From the NCBI RefSeq assembly GCF_009569385.1, contig NZ_WBOF01000001.1:1932001-1996000 (forward strand): 64,000 bases of DNA, in the 5' to 3' direction. Shown here in pieces: positions 24,276 through 31,714 of this stretch; the first letter of the stretch is position 1; each line of letters starts with the position of its first letter. The notes beneath the pieces were generated by a model. It searched no databases and was not told where the DNA came from. It saw only the letters and a program-made list of their open reading frames with translations. The translations under genes were made by a program, and so were the position numbers. This DNA is from Streptomyces kaniharaensis. GTDB taxonomy: Bacteria; Actinomycetota; Actinomycetes; Streptomycetales; Streptomycetaceae.

Positions 24276-26054
24276 GTGCCTCAGACGTCCGTACGCACAA
24301 GCCCGGCCACAACCACCGCAGCCGAGCCGCCACCACCGGCGGAACGGCCCACCGGAAGACGACCGGCCCGCCGCTGGTTCTGGCCGGGGGCCCTGCTCGC
24401 CGGGTACGCCGCCGAAGTCCTGTTCCGGCTCCACCTCGTGCGTCAGCTCAGCTACCCGTCCATCCACCCCGACGAGGAGTCCTACCTCGTCCTCGCCCGG
24501 GTCCTGGCCGGCCACCAGATCACCGAAATGCCCGTCGGCGTCGTCATCCCGGGCGGCTACCCGCTCCTGGTCTCCCCGGCCCTGCGGATCGCCGACGACC
24601 CCGTCACCGCCTACCACCTGGTGCTGGGCACCAACGCCCTGCTCAACGCGCTGATCCTGCCCATCGCCTGGCTCGGCCTGCGCCGCCTCGGCCTGGACCG
24701 GCCGCAGGCCTACGCGTTCGCCGCCGCCACCGCGCTGCTGCCACCGCTGATCTTCTACTCCGAGTTCGCGATGACGGACACCGTCATGCCAGTGCTGATC
24801 CTCGCGTGGCTGCTCTGCATGCACGGCTGGCTGAGCGACGGCTCGCTGCGGCGCCGCGCCTGGTACGCCGCCGGGACGGGCGCGACCGCCGCCTACGCGA
24901 TGGCCACGCACGACCGCGGCGGAGTCGTCGTCGCCGTCACCGCAGTGGTGTTCGTCGGCGTCCTGCTGCTGCGCTGGGCGCCCTGGCGCACAGTCGTCGC
25001 GGGCCTCGGCGCGCTGGGCACGGGCCTCGCGGGCGGCAAACTGCTGAACGCGTGGCTGCACGCGCAGTTCACGGTGCCGGCCAGCGACGTCGGCGGCTTC
25101 CTGTGGAAGGGCCTGACGGACCCGGAGGCCACCCGGCGGACCCTGACCCGGACGGTCGGCCAGATCTGGTACTTCATCATCTCGACTTGGGGCATCGGCG
25201 GACTGGCCGTCGCCGTCTGCCTGTTCGCCGTCTTCAGCAAGCGCTTCCCGCGCCCGCACCGGATCACCGGCGGGGTCATGGTGGCACTGCTGGCCGGCAC
25301 CGCGCTGGCCGCGGCGGCCGCACTGCCGGACGACAAGCGGATCGACGACTGGGTGTACGCCCGCTACGCGTCCTACCTCGTCCCGGCGGCCTTCACGGTC
25401 GGCGCCGCGGTGCTGTGCCGGTTCCGGCGCCGCACGCTGGGCGGGGCGCTGGCCGGAGCGGCCGGGCTCACGCTGGTGCTCGGCGAGGCGGTGATCCGGT
25501 CGGCCGGCTCGCTGCTCAGGACGCAGCTCTTCATCCCCTGGGGCATGCCCGACGCCCTGTTCCTCGCCGACGACTGGGGCGCACTGCGGATCATGCGGAC
25601 GACCGCCGCGGCGTTCGCCGTGCTCGGCGTCGTGGTGCTGCTGCGACTGCTCGCCCGGCGCCGGGCGGTCTGGGCCGGTGTCGCGCTGGCGCTGTTCGCC
25701 GGGTACGCCACGGTCACCATCACCGAGCAGATCAGCTACCCGCACTCGAACTGGCGCAAGGGCACCGCCACCGGCTTCACCCGGAGCGCCGGGATCCGCC
25801 CGGACGACAGCGTGGTGTTCAGCTGGGACACCGACTGGGCGCTGCGCGGTACCCAGGCCTTCGAGGTCTACCGCGGCCGCGTCTGGTTCCGGGACCCGCT
25901 CACCCAGCCGATCCCCGCGGCAGCGACGGTGGTCGTCACCGCGCCCGCCCCGGAGGGCAAGGAGCCGGACTCCTCCTGGCCCGAGCGCCCCGCCGCGTGG
26001 TACGTCGAGCGGATCGACCGGCAGCAGGGGTGGATGATCTGGCGGAAGCACTGA
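24276..26054 (+). CDS. Polytopic membrane glycosyltransferase (GT-C type, ArnT/PMT-like)
   Basis: A 592-residue protein with about eleven transmembrane segments. After an initial basic/proline segment, the first extracytoplasmic loop has S-I-H-P-D-E-E-S-Y, where the acidic pair fits the catalytic D/E of GT-C lipid-linked sugar transferases. A soluble C-terminal domain of about 100 residues contains W-D-T-D-W-A-L-R-G. Both donor and acceptor are unknown. I use the GTG at 24276, which has GGGAGGGG nine bases upstream; a much longer frame exists but lacks a ribosome site. Confidence 0.75.
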   Translation: MPQTSVRTSPATTTAAEPPPPAERPTGRRPARRWFWPGALLAGYAAEVLFRLHLVRQLSYPSIHPDEESYLVLARVLAGHQITEMPVGVVIPGGYPLLVSPALRIADDPVTAYHLVLGTNALLNALILPIAWLGLRRLGLDRPQAYAFAAATALLPPLIFYSEFAMTDTVMPVLILAWLLCMHGWLSDGSLRRRAWYAAGTGATAAYAMATHDRGGVVVAVTAVVFVGVLLLRWAPWRTVVAGLGALGTGLAGGKLLNAWLHAQFTVPASDVGGFLWKGLTDPEATRRTLTRTVGQIWYFIISTWGIGGLAVAVCLFAVFSKRFPRPHRITGGVMVALLAGTALAAAAALPDDKRIDDWVYARYASYLVPAAFTVGAAVLCRFRRRTLGGALAGAAGLTLVLGEAVIRSAGSLLRTQLFIPWGMPDALFLADDWGALRIMRTTAAAFAVLGVVVLLRLLARRRAVWAGVALALFAGYATVTITEQISYPHSNWRKGTATGFTRSAGIRPDDSVVFSWDTDWALRGTQAFEVYRGRVWFRDPLTQPIPAAATVVVTAPAPEGKEPDSSWPERPAAWYVERIDRQQGWMIWRKH

Positions 26055-26152
26055 CATGAGGCATGCGCTGCACACATGAGGGTGTGGACATGACAAGATG
26101 AGGGTTCGTGGGCTCGCTATGGGGCCCGCCATCTTGAGGAGTGACGATCCTT

Positions 26153-26554
26153 ATGCGACGCATGCGCACTCTCGCCGCCTCCGCGGCCTTCGCCGCCCTG
26201 CTCGGCGCCCCGCTCGCGTTCGGGCCAGTCGCGCAGGCTGCGGCTGCGCCCGCGGACGGGTGCGCCAAGGGCAACGTGTGCCTGTACTCGGCCAAGAACG
26301 CGCGGGGCACCATCGTCTGGCAGGCTCCGCTCTCGCAGATCCAGGGCTCCGACATCACCAACGTCAAGCCGACGGTGCAGGCGGCGTCGGTGCGCACGCC
26401 GCTGCCTGCCGGTGGCGACTGCTCGGTGGGCCTGTTCCCCGGATCCGGCCTCGGCGGCGACGCGAAGTGGGCCAACGGGCGCGCCACCAACCTGACCGAC
26501 CCCGGCAGCAACGCGCCCATCGCGGTCGCCTCGATGTACGTGGACTGCGGCTGA
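26153..26554 (+). CDS. Secreted peptidase inhibitor family I36-like protein
   Basis: A 133-residue exported protein. The signal peptide is M-R-R-M-R-T-L followed by a hydrophobic core and cleavage near A-Q-A. The mature part begins with C-A-K-G-N-V-C-L-Y-S-A, an N-terminal cysteine pair typical of small I36 (SMI-like) metalloprotease-inhibitor proteins with beta/gamma-crystallin-like folds. It ends V-D-C-G. The ATG at 26153 follows GAGGAG. Inhibitory activity is assumed from the family only. Confidence 0.75.
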   Translation: MRRMRTLAASAAFAALLGAPLAFGPVAQAAAAPADGCAKGNVCLYSAKNARGTIVWQAPLSQIQGSDITNVKPTVQAASVRTPLPAGGDCSVGLFPGSGLGGDAKWANGRATNLTDPGSNAPIAVASMYVDCG

Positions 26555-26562
26555 CCCAGACA

Positions 26563-26712
26563 CCGGCAACAACTGCCGGAGGTAGCGATCACCTCCGATG
26601 GCATCTACATGCGCAGCAGCCTCCAGCCGGCTGCCGTCGCCCGACTCACCCCCCTCCGAATGGCGCGATCTCGTCGCTGCCATCAGGGCGGGCGAGTTCG
26701 ACCACCAACTCC
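26563..26712 (+). pseudogene. DUF397 protein remnant, frameshifted and 5'-truncated
   Basis: Reading across frames gives E-V-A-I-T-S-D-G-I-Y-M-R-S-S (from about 26580) then, one frame over, S-E-W-R-D-L-V-A-A-I-R-A-G-E-F-D. Together these are the C-terminal two thirds of a DUF397 domain, usually encoded beside an XRE regulator. The switch occurs at a run of six Cs; removing one C restores one frame. Upstream, G-N-N-C (about 26567-26578) is in yet another frame. No start region remains, so this is a decayed copy between two secreted-protein genes. Confidence 0.7.
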
Positions 26713-26729
26713 GGGGTAGCGAACCCATC

Positions 26730-27119
26730 ATGAACACGACCATGCGAAACGTGCTGGTGACCGTTGCGACCGTGGCGGCCCTCGGTGCCGCCGCCGCCCC
26801 GGCTGCCGTCGCCGCTCCCTCCTCCGCCTCCACGCACGCCCAGACCCGTAACCCCAGCACCGTCAAGGCTGCCGCCTACAACCAGGCCCGCAGCATCCTC
26901 GCCCAGGCCGGCAGCCAGACCGCCGCCAAGTCCCACCCCGTCCACGGCAAGCCCGACGTCCCCGTCTCCTACGGCACGTCGCTCCTCGCCTCCGCCCGGG
27001 ACGAGTTCCGTGCCGCGGACAAGAACCTCCCCCCGAAGGACAAGAAGTCCGACATGTCGATCGCCCACTACAACGCCATCCACAGCGCCGCCAAGACCAT
27101 GGGCATCGACCGCTGGTAA
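26730..27119 (+). CDS. Small secreted protein of unknown function
   Basis: A 129-residue protein with a clear signal peptide (M-N-T-T-M-R-N-V then an alanine-rich core, cleavage near A-V-A-A). The mature part is basic and helical, with K-N-L-P-P-K-D-K-K-S-D and a C-terminal H-S-A-A-K-T-M-G-I-D-R-W. No cysteines and no recognised domain. An upstream in-frame ATG at 26598 would fuse DUF397 remnant sequence to it, so I start at the ATG at 26730. Confidence 0.65.
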   Translation: MNTTMRNVLVTVATVAALGAAAAPAAVAAPSSASTHAQTRNPSTVKAAAYNQARSILAQAGSQTAAKSHPVHGKPDVPVSYGTSLLASARDEFRAADKNLPPKDKKSDMSIAHYNAIHSAAKTMGIDRW

Positions 27120-27135
27120 CTCTCACCGTTTCCCG

Positions 27136-27166
27136 GACGCCCGCGCCCTCCCCGGGTGCGGGCGTC
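27136..27166. terminator. Terminator hairpin between convergent genes
   Basis: GACGCCCGC (27136-27144) pairs with 27158-27166, with additional CCC/GGG pairing in the loop. It lies between the secreted protein and the ABC permease gene. Confidence 0.6.
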
Positions 27167-27257
27167 TGCCTCCCCTGCCAATTCGGGCCCGAACGCGACC
27201 AAGGCCCGGGCGACGTTTGAGTCACCCGGGCCCCGCTTCCTACCGGCCGTACCCCTG

Positions 27258-28028
27258 TCACCGCCGGTAGAAGACACTCCTCGACCAGAAGAAGCCCACC
27301 AGCGTCAGCCCGGTGCACCAGGCCAGCGCGCTCCACGCGCTGTTCCCGATCTCCGTCCCCATCAACAACCCCCGCAGGGTCTCGATGATGGGCGTGAACG
27401 GCTGGTACTCGGCGAACCACCGCAGCGCGGTCGGCATCGAGTCCGGCGGCACGATCGCGCTGCCGATGAACGGCAGGAACGTCAGGGGCAGCGGCGTGTT
27501 GCTCGCGCTCTCCGGTGTCTTCGACACCAGGCCGATCCCCGCCGAGATCCAGGTCAGCGCCAGAATCACGAAGACCAGGAGCCCGATCGCCGCCAGCCAC
27601 TCCACCGGACCGGCACTCGACCGGAACCCCATCGCGAAGGCCGCGCCGATCACCAGGGTCAGCGCGATGACCGTCTGTATCAGGCTCCCGACCACATGCC
27701 CCGTCAGGAACGCCGACCGCGAAATCGCCATCGTCCGGAACCGGTTGACGATCCCCTCGGTCATGTCGACGCACACGCCGACCGCCGTGGCCACCGACCC
27801 CGCCGTCGCCGCCATCAGCACGATCCCCGGCGTGACGTAGTCGATGTAGCTCCCGCCCCCGATCCCCGCTCCCAACGCGTCCCCGTAGGCGTAGTTGAAG
27901 AGCAGCAGGATCATCACGGGCATCAACACGACCGAGAACGTCATCGCCGGATACCGCAGCGCGTGCTTCAGGTTCCGCCGCAGCATGGTCAGCGAGTCGC
28001 TGACCACGTAGCTCATCGAAGCGCTCAT
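27258..28028 (-). CDS. ABC-2 type permease (DrrB-like)
   Basis: A 256-residue integral membrane protein with six hydrophobic segments, the permease of a DrrAB-type exporter. The sequence D-M-T-E-G-I-V-N-R-F-R-T-M-A-I-S-R-S-A matches the conserved cytoplasmic EAA-like loop of this group. Its ATG (28028) overlaps the stop of the ATPase gene by four bases (ATGA), so the two are coupled. Confidence 0.9.
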   Translation of the reverse strand: MSASMSYVVSDSLTMLRRNLKHALRYPAMTFSVVLMPVMILLLFNYAYGDALGAGIGGGSYIDYVTPGIVLMAATAGSVATAVGVCVDMTEGIVNRFRTMAISRSAFLTGHVVGSLIQTVIALTLVIGAAFAMGFRSSAGPVEWLAAIGLLVFVILALTWISAGIGLVSKTPESASNTPLPLTFLPFIGSAIVPPDSMPTALRWFAEYQPFTPIIETLRGLLMGTEIGNSAWSALAWCTGLTLVGFFWSRSVFYRR

Positions 28029-28954
28029 CGCGCACCCTCCCCCGTCAGCGTGAGGAACACGTCGTCCAGGTCCGCCGTCTCCACGACCAGCGACTCCGCC
28101 CGCACCGACGCGTTGTCGAGCGCGTCCAGAACCGCCTTCACCGTGAGCACCGAGTTGTCGCCGGGAATATCCAGCCCCAGCGCCTCGGGATCCGCCGTCG
28201 CGTACCCGAACAGCGCTGCCGCCGCGTCGAGTTGGCCGGCGTCCGCGAACTGCACCCGGATCCGCCCGCCCGGGACGATCCGCTTGAGCTCCTCGGCCGT
28301 GCCCTCCGCGACGATCCGCCCGCCGTCCAGGACCGCGATCCGGTCGGCGAGTTGGTCCGCCTCCTCCAGGTACTGCGTGGTGAGGAAGATCGTCACCCCG
28401 TGGTCCGCGGCCAGCCCCCGGATGATCTCCCACATCGTCCGCCGGCTCCGCGGATCCAGGCCCGTCGTCGGCTCGTCCAGGAAGATCACCCGCGGATCGC
28501 CGACCAGCGTCATCGCCAGGTCGAGCTTGCGCCGCATCCCGCCCGAGAAGGTGGTGACCGGCTTGCGCGCCGCCTCCGTGAGATCGAACCGCCGCAGCAG
28601 TTCCTCCGCCCGCCTCCGCCCCTCCCGACGGCGAAGGTGGTTGAGGTCCGACATCAGCATCAGGTTCTCCTCGGCCGTCAACAGGTTGTCCACCGCCGAG
28701 AACTGCCCGGTGACCCCGATCGCCGCCCGTACCGCGTCCGCCTCGCGGACCACGTCGTGCCCGGCCACCCGGGCCGCCCCGCCGTCCGCCGGGATCAGCG
28801 TGGACAGGATCTCCACCGTCGTCGTCTTCCCCGCCCCGTTGGGCCCCAGCAGCGCGAACACGCTGCCCTCCGGGATCTCCAGGTCGACGCCCTTCAGCAC
28901 CGCCTTGTCCCCGTACGCCTTGGTCAGTCCGACCGTCGAGATCGCCGCCATCAC
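28025..28954 (-). CDS. ABC transporter ATP-binding protein (DrrA-like)
   Basis: A 309-residue ATPase for the adjacent permease. Walker A is G-P-N-G-A-G-K-T-T-T, the signature is F-S-G-G-M-R-R-K-L-D, Walker B is V-I-F-L-D-E-P-T-T-G-L-D, and the switch histidine is replaced in L-T-T-Q-Y. The last 90 residues are the DrrA-type C-terminal regulatory domain. Related systems export drugs or lipids; substrate unknown. Its start overlaps the DUF4097 gene stop by four bases. Confidence 0.93.
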   Translation of the reverse strand: MMAAISTVGLTKAYGDKAVLKGVDLEIPEGSVFALLGPNGAGKTTTVEILSTLIPADGGAARVAGHDVVREADAVRAAIGVTGQFSAVDNLLTAEENLMLMSDLNHLRRREGRRRAEELLRRFDLTEAARKPVTTFSGGMRRKLDLAMTLVGDPRVIFLDEPTTGLDPRSRRTMWEIIRGLAADHGVTIFLTTQYLEEADQLADRIAVLDGGRIVAEGTAEELKRIVPGGRIRVQFADAGQLDAAAALFGYATADPEALGLDIPGDNSVLTVKAVLDALDNASVRAESLVVETADLDDVFLTLTGEGAR

Positions 28955-29787
28955 GAACGCCGGATCTCAATGTCGCCCAGCTCGGTGTGGCCGCGGACCT
29001 CGACGGTCTCCCGGGCCTCGCCCGGGCCGGCCGCCGCGCCCAGCTGGTTGCGCAGCCGGCCGACCTTGCTGTGGATGTCGAGCCAGGCCGCCGTACCCTC
29101 CGCGATGCCGACCTCCAGGTCCCCCAGGCTGGTCTGCAGCGTGACCTGGCCGCGCTCCACCCGGCCGATCCGGATCGGGCCGTTCGCCGTCTTGGCGTCC
29201 ACCCCCGCGTGCGCGGTGCCGACCTCGATCCGGCCGAAGGAGGAGTTGACCTTGAGGTTTCCGTGGACCTCGGCGACCTCGGTGTCGCCGTTGCTGTTCT
29301 TGACCGTCAGCGTGCCCCCGACGGTGCCGATCTCGATCCGGCCGAGTCCGGAGACCTCGGCGTCCCCGTCGGACGACTCCAGCCGGACGTCCCCGTGGTC
29401 GGTCTTGAGCCACGCGTTCGCCGCGTGCTCCACCTGGATCCGGCCGAGCGAGGTCTTCAGCCGGCAGTCCCCGAGCGGACCCTCGGTGACGAAGTTCGCC
29501 AGCGGGGCGTCGCCGTGGACCTCCGAGCCGGCCGGCAGCTCGATCAGGACCTCGACGGAACCGACCCTGCCGAACACGTTGCGCTTGCGGGGGCCCTTCA
29601 GGGTGAGCCGCCCGCCGGCGAAGTCGACCTTGGTCTGCTGCGCGGCCTTGACGTCCAGCTCGACGTCGGCGGTGGCCGGCGCGACGTGGACGACGACGTC
29701 GGTGCGCTTGCTCGCGCTGACCCGCACCGAGGCGATGTCGAACTCGATGACGGCGGTGATCGGTCCGGTGGTCTCGTACGTAGGCAT
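28951..29787 (-). CDS. DUF4097 family beta-repeat protein
   Basis: A 278-residue, almost all-beta protein without signal peptide or membrane helix. Short repeats such as G-D-V-R-L-E, G-R-I-E-I-G-T, G-D-T-E-V-A-E-V and G-P-I-R-I-G recur about every 18-20 residues and predict a right-handed beta-solenoid (adhesin-like DUF4097). Genes of this family often accompany ABC exporters and envelope-stress regulators. It is coupled to the downstream DrrAB genes by an ATGA overlap and preceded by the RHH regulator gene. Confidence 0.88.
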   Translation of the reverse strand: MPTYETTGPITAVIEFDIASVRVSASKRTDVVVHVAPATADVELDVKAAQQTKVDFAGGRLTLKGPRKRNVFGRVGSVEVLIELPAGSEVHGDAPLANFVTEGPLGDCRLKTSLGRIQVEHAANAWLKTDHGDVRLESSDGDAEVSGLGRIEIGTVGGTLTVKNSNGDTEVAEVHGNLKVNSSFGRIEVGTAHAGVDAKTANGPIRIGRVERGQVTLQTSLGDLEVGIAEGTAAWLDIHSKVGRLRNQLGAAAGPGEARETVEVRGHTELGDIEIRRS

Positions 29788-29874
29788 GGTAGTCCCGTCC
29801 TTGTGGCTCTGTGGTGGTTCTGAAGGGTGTTCCCGCTGGTCGGAGCGGGGGTGACGTCGTGGCGCGGAGAAGCG

Positions 29875-30420
29875 TTACTGGACCCAGCCGGTGTAGCCCT
29901 GCCCGCGGCCGCGCCGGGGCTGGGCGGCCGGCCTGGCGACCGGCTCACCGCCCTCCAGCGCGCCCGTCAGGGCCCGGACCAGCCAGGCGTTGAGCGAGAG
30001 GCCCTCCTGCCCGGCGGCCTCCTCGGCCCGGGCCTTGAGGTGGGCCGGGAGGCGGAGGTTGATGCGGGCGGTGCCGCCCTCCTCCGGCTCCGGCACTGCG
30101 GACGGCATCACGGGTGGCACCGCCGACACCATCGGTGGCACCACGGGCGGCACCTCATGGACGAACTGGTCGGCGCCGGGCGGCACGGTGACCACGAACT
30201 CGGGGTCGAGCCCGCGCAACCGCACGTCCACGGAGCCCGGCGCGAGCTCACGGGTGATCTCGCCCATGGCGGCCGAGAGCGCGTTGAGCAGGGTGAGCCG
30301 CACGGCCGACTCCAGCGGCAGCGTCAGCCGCTCGGCCAGCGCACGGGCTTCCTCCCCGCCCGCGCCCGCGGCCACCGCGAGCTCGTTCCGAAGGTTTTCG
30401 ACGTACGGCGTGAGGTCCAT
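29875..30420 (-). CDS. Ribbon-helix-helix (HicB/Arc-like) regulator
   Basis: A 181-residue protein. The N-terminal part (1-75) is helical then beta, the middle (88-110) is P/V-rich and flexible, and residues 118-154 form an RHH DNA-binding domain: A-R-I-N-L-R-L-P-A-H-L-K-A-R-A-E-E-A-A and L-S-L-N-A-W-L-V-R-A-L. The C-terminus is basic (R-R-G-R-G-Q-G-Y). It is the first gene of the operon with DUF4097 and DrrAB and probably represses it from the palindrome cluster just upstream. Confidence 0.82.
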   Translation of the reverse strand: MDLTPYVENLRNELAVAAGAGGEEARALAERLTLPLESAVRLTLLNALSAAMGEITRELAPGSVDVRLRGLDPEFVVTVPPGADQFVHEVPPVVPPMVSAVPPVMPSAVPEPEEGGTARINLRLPAHLKARAEEAAGQEGLSLNAWLVRALTGALEGGEPVARPAAQPRRGRGQGYTGWVQ

Positions 30421-30436
30421 GGCTCAAGCATGGCAC

Positions 30437-30486
30437 GGCAGTGGCGCCATGTCGAGCCCTTTTGGCGCCACGATGGCGCCACTGCC
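30437..30486 (-). promoter_or_regulatory. Triple TGGCGCCA operator upstream of the RHH gene
   Basis: The 8-bp palindrome TGGCGCCA occurs at 30442-30449, 30463-30470 and 30474-30481. Centre spacings are 21 and 11 bp, two and one helical turns. The outer copies extend to a perfect 14-bp inverted repeat (30437-30450 with 30473-30486). Position just before the RHH gene suggests its autoregulatory site. Confidence 0.65.
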
Positions 30487-30511
30487 TGAACGAGTGGTGC
30501 CGCACAACGGA

Positions 30512-30547
30512 GAACCGCCCTGCCGGCCGAGGCCGACAGGGCGGTTC
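30512..30547 (-). terminator. Terminator after adenosine deaminase
   Basis: A stem of about 16 bp, GAACCGCCCTGCC... (from 30512) with its partner ending at 30547 (one C-A mismatch), immediately beyond the stop codon of the deaminase gene on the minus strand. Confidence 0.7.
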
Positions 30548-30567
30548 ACCAGGGAAAACGCGAGCAA

Positions 30568-31653
30568 CTAGCTCTGCTGCCACCCGGCCAGGTACGTGTC
30601 GATCTCCCCGGTCAGCCGCTTCTTCCCGGCCGCGTCCAGGAAGGACGCCTCCACCGCGTTGCGCGCCAGCGCAGCCACCCCGGTCTCGTCCAGGCCCAGC
30701 AGCCGCGCCGCCACCGCGTACTCGGTGTTCAGGTCGGTGCCGAACATCGGCGGGTCGTCGCTGTTGACGGTGACCAGCACCCCGGCGTCCACCATCTGCT
30801 TGATCGGGTGGTCCTCGATCCGCTCCACGGCCCGGGTGGCGACGTTGGAGGTCGGGCACACCTCCAGCGGGATCCGGTGCTCGCCGAGGTGGTCGAGCAG
30901 CGCCCGGTCCTTGACGGCGTGCGTGCCGTGCCCGATCCGCTCGGCGCCCAGCACCCGCAGCGCGTCCCAGACCGTCTCCGGCCCCGTCGTCTCGCCGGCG
31001 TGCGGGACGGAGTGCAGTCCGATCGCGCGCGCCCGGTCGAAGTACGGCTTGAACTGCGGGCGCGGCACCCCGATCTCAGGGCCGCCGAGGCCGAAGCTGA
31101 CGAGGCCCTCGGGGCCCAGCTCGGTGGCGAGCCGCGCGGTCACCTCGGCGGCCTCCAGGCCGGCCTCTCCCGGGATGTCGAAGCACCAGCGCAGCACGAC
31201 GCCGAGCTCCTTCTCGGCGCGCACCCGGGCGTCCTCGATCGCCTCCATGAAGGCGACGTCCGGGATGCCCCGCTTGACCGAGGAGTACGGCGTGATGGTC
31301 AGCTCGGCGTAGCGGATGTTCTGCCGCGCCATGTCCTCGGCCACGCCGTAGGTGAGCGCACGGACGTCCTCGGCGTCGCGGATCAGGTCCACGACGCTCA
31401 GGTAGACCTCGATGAAGTGCGCGAAGTCGGTGAAGGTGAAGTACTCGGCGAGCGCCGCCGGGTCGGTCGGCACCTTCGACTGGCCCCGGTGCCGGGCGGC
31501 CAGTTCGGCGACGACACGCGGCGAGGCCGAGCCGACGTGGTGGACGTGCAGCTCCGCCTTGGGCATCCCGGCGATGAACGCCTCGATGCCGCCCTGGGCG
31601 GCGCCGCCCTGACCGCTGGGGTTTCCGATCCGACTTCCGTCCGGCTGGACCAC
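30568..31653 (-). CDS. add: Adenosine deaminase
   Basis: A 361-residue zinc hydrolase that converts adenosine to inosine in purine salvage. The metal-binding motif is E-L-H-V-H-H-V-G-S-A (the HxH pair); then P-H-A-G-E-T supplies the catalytic histidine-glutamate region, I-G-H-G-T-H the next, and N-S-D-D-P-P the metal aspartate. The GTG start follows AAGGGAA. The larger DUF445 gene lies 61 bp upstream on the same strand, and a promoter-like element sits in that gap. Confidence 0.93.
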   Translation of the reverse strand: MVQPDGSRIGNPSGQGGAAQGGIEAFIAGMPKAELHVHHVGSASPRVVAELAARHRGQSKVPTDPAALAEYFTFTDFAHFIEVYLSVVDLIRDAEDVRALTYGVAEDMARQNIRYAELTITPYSSVKRGIPDVAFMEAIEDARVRAEKELGVVLRWCFDIPGEAGLEAAEVTARLATELGPEGLVSFGLGGPEIGVPRPQFKPYFDRARAIGLHSVPHAGETTGPETVWDALRVLGAERIGHGTHAVKDRALLDHLGEHRIPLEVCPTSNVATRAVERIEDHPIKQMVDAGVLVTVNSDDPPMFGTDLNTEYAVAARLLGLDETGVAALARNAVEASFLDAAGKKRLTGEIDTYLAGWQQS

Positions 31654-31677
31654 GGTGGTTCCCTTCTTCCTTCAGCG

Positions 31678-31706
31678 CTTCTACGCGCGTATCGGCGTGC
31701 TGGCAA
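31678..31706 (-). promoter_or_regulatory. Candidate promoter of add
   Basis: On the minus strand TTGCCA (31701-31706) and TAGAAG (31678-31683) are separated by 17 bp, a fair match to the vegetative streptomycete consensus, about 25 bp before the start codon. Confidence 0.4.
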
Positions 31707-31714
31707 GGATATGC

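Noticed and set aside
24267..26132. A 621-residue minus-strand open frame opposite the membrane glycosyltransferase
   Set aside because: Antisense to a clear polytopic membrane protein and without recognisable domains.
26598..27119. A longer secreted protein starting at 26598
   Set aside because: The first 44 residues are DUF397 remnant sequence; the signal peptide begins at the internal ATG at 26730.
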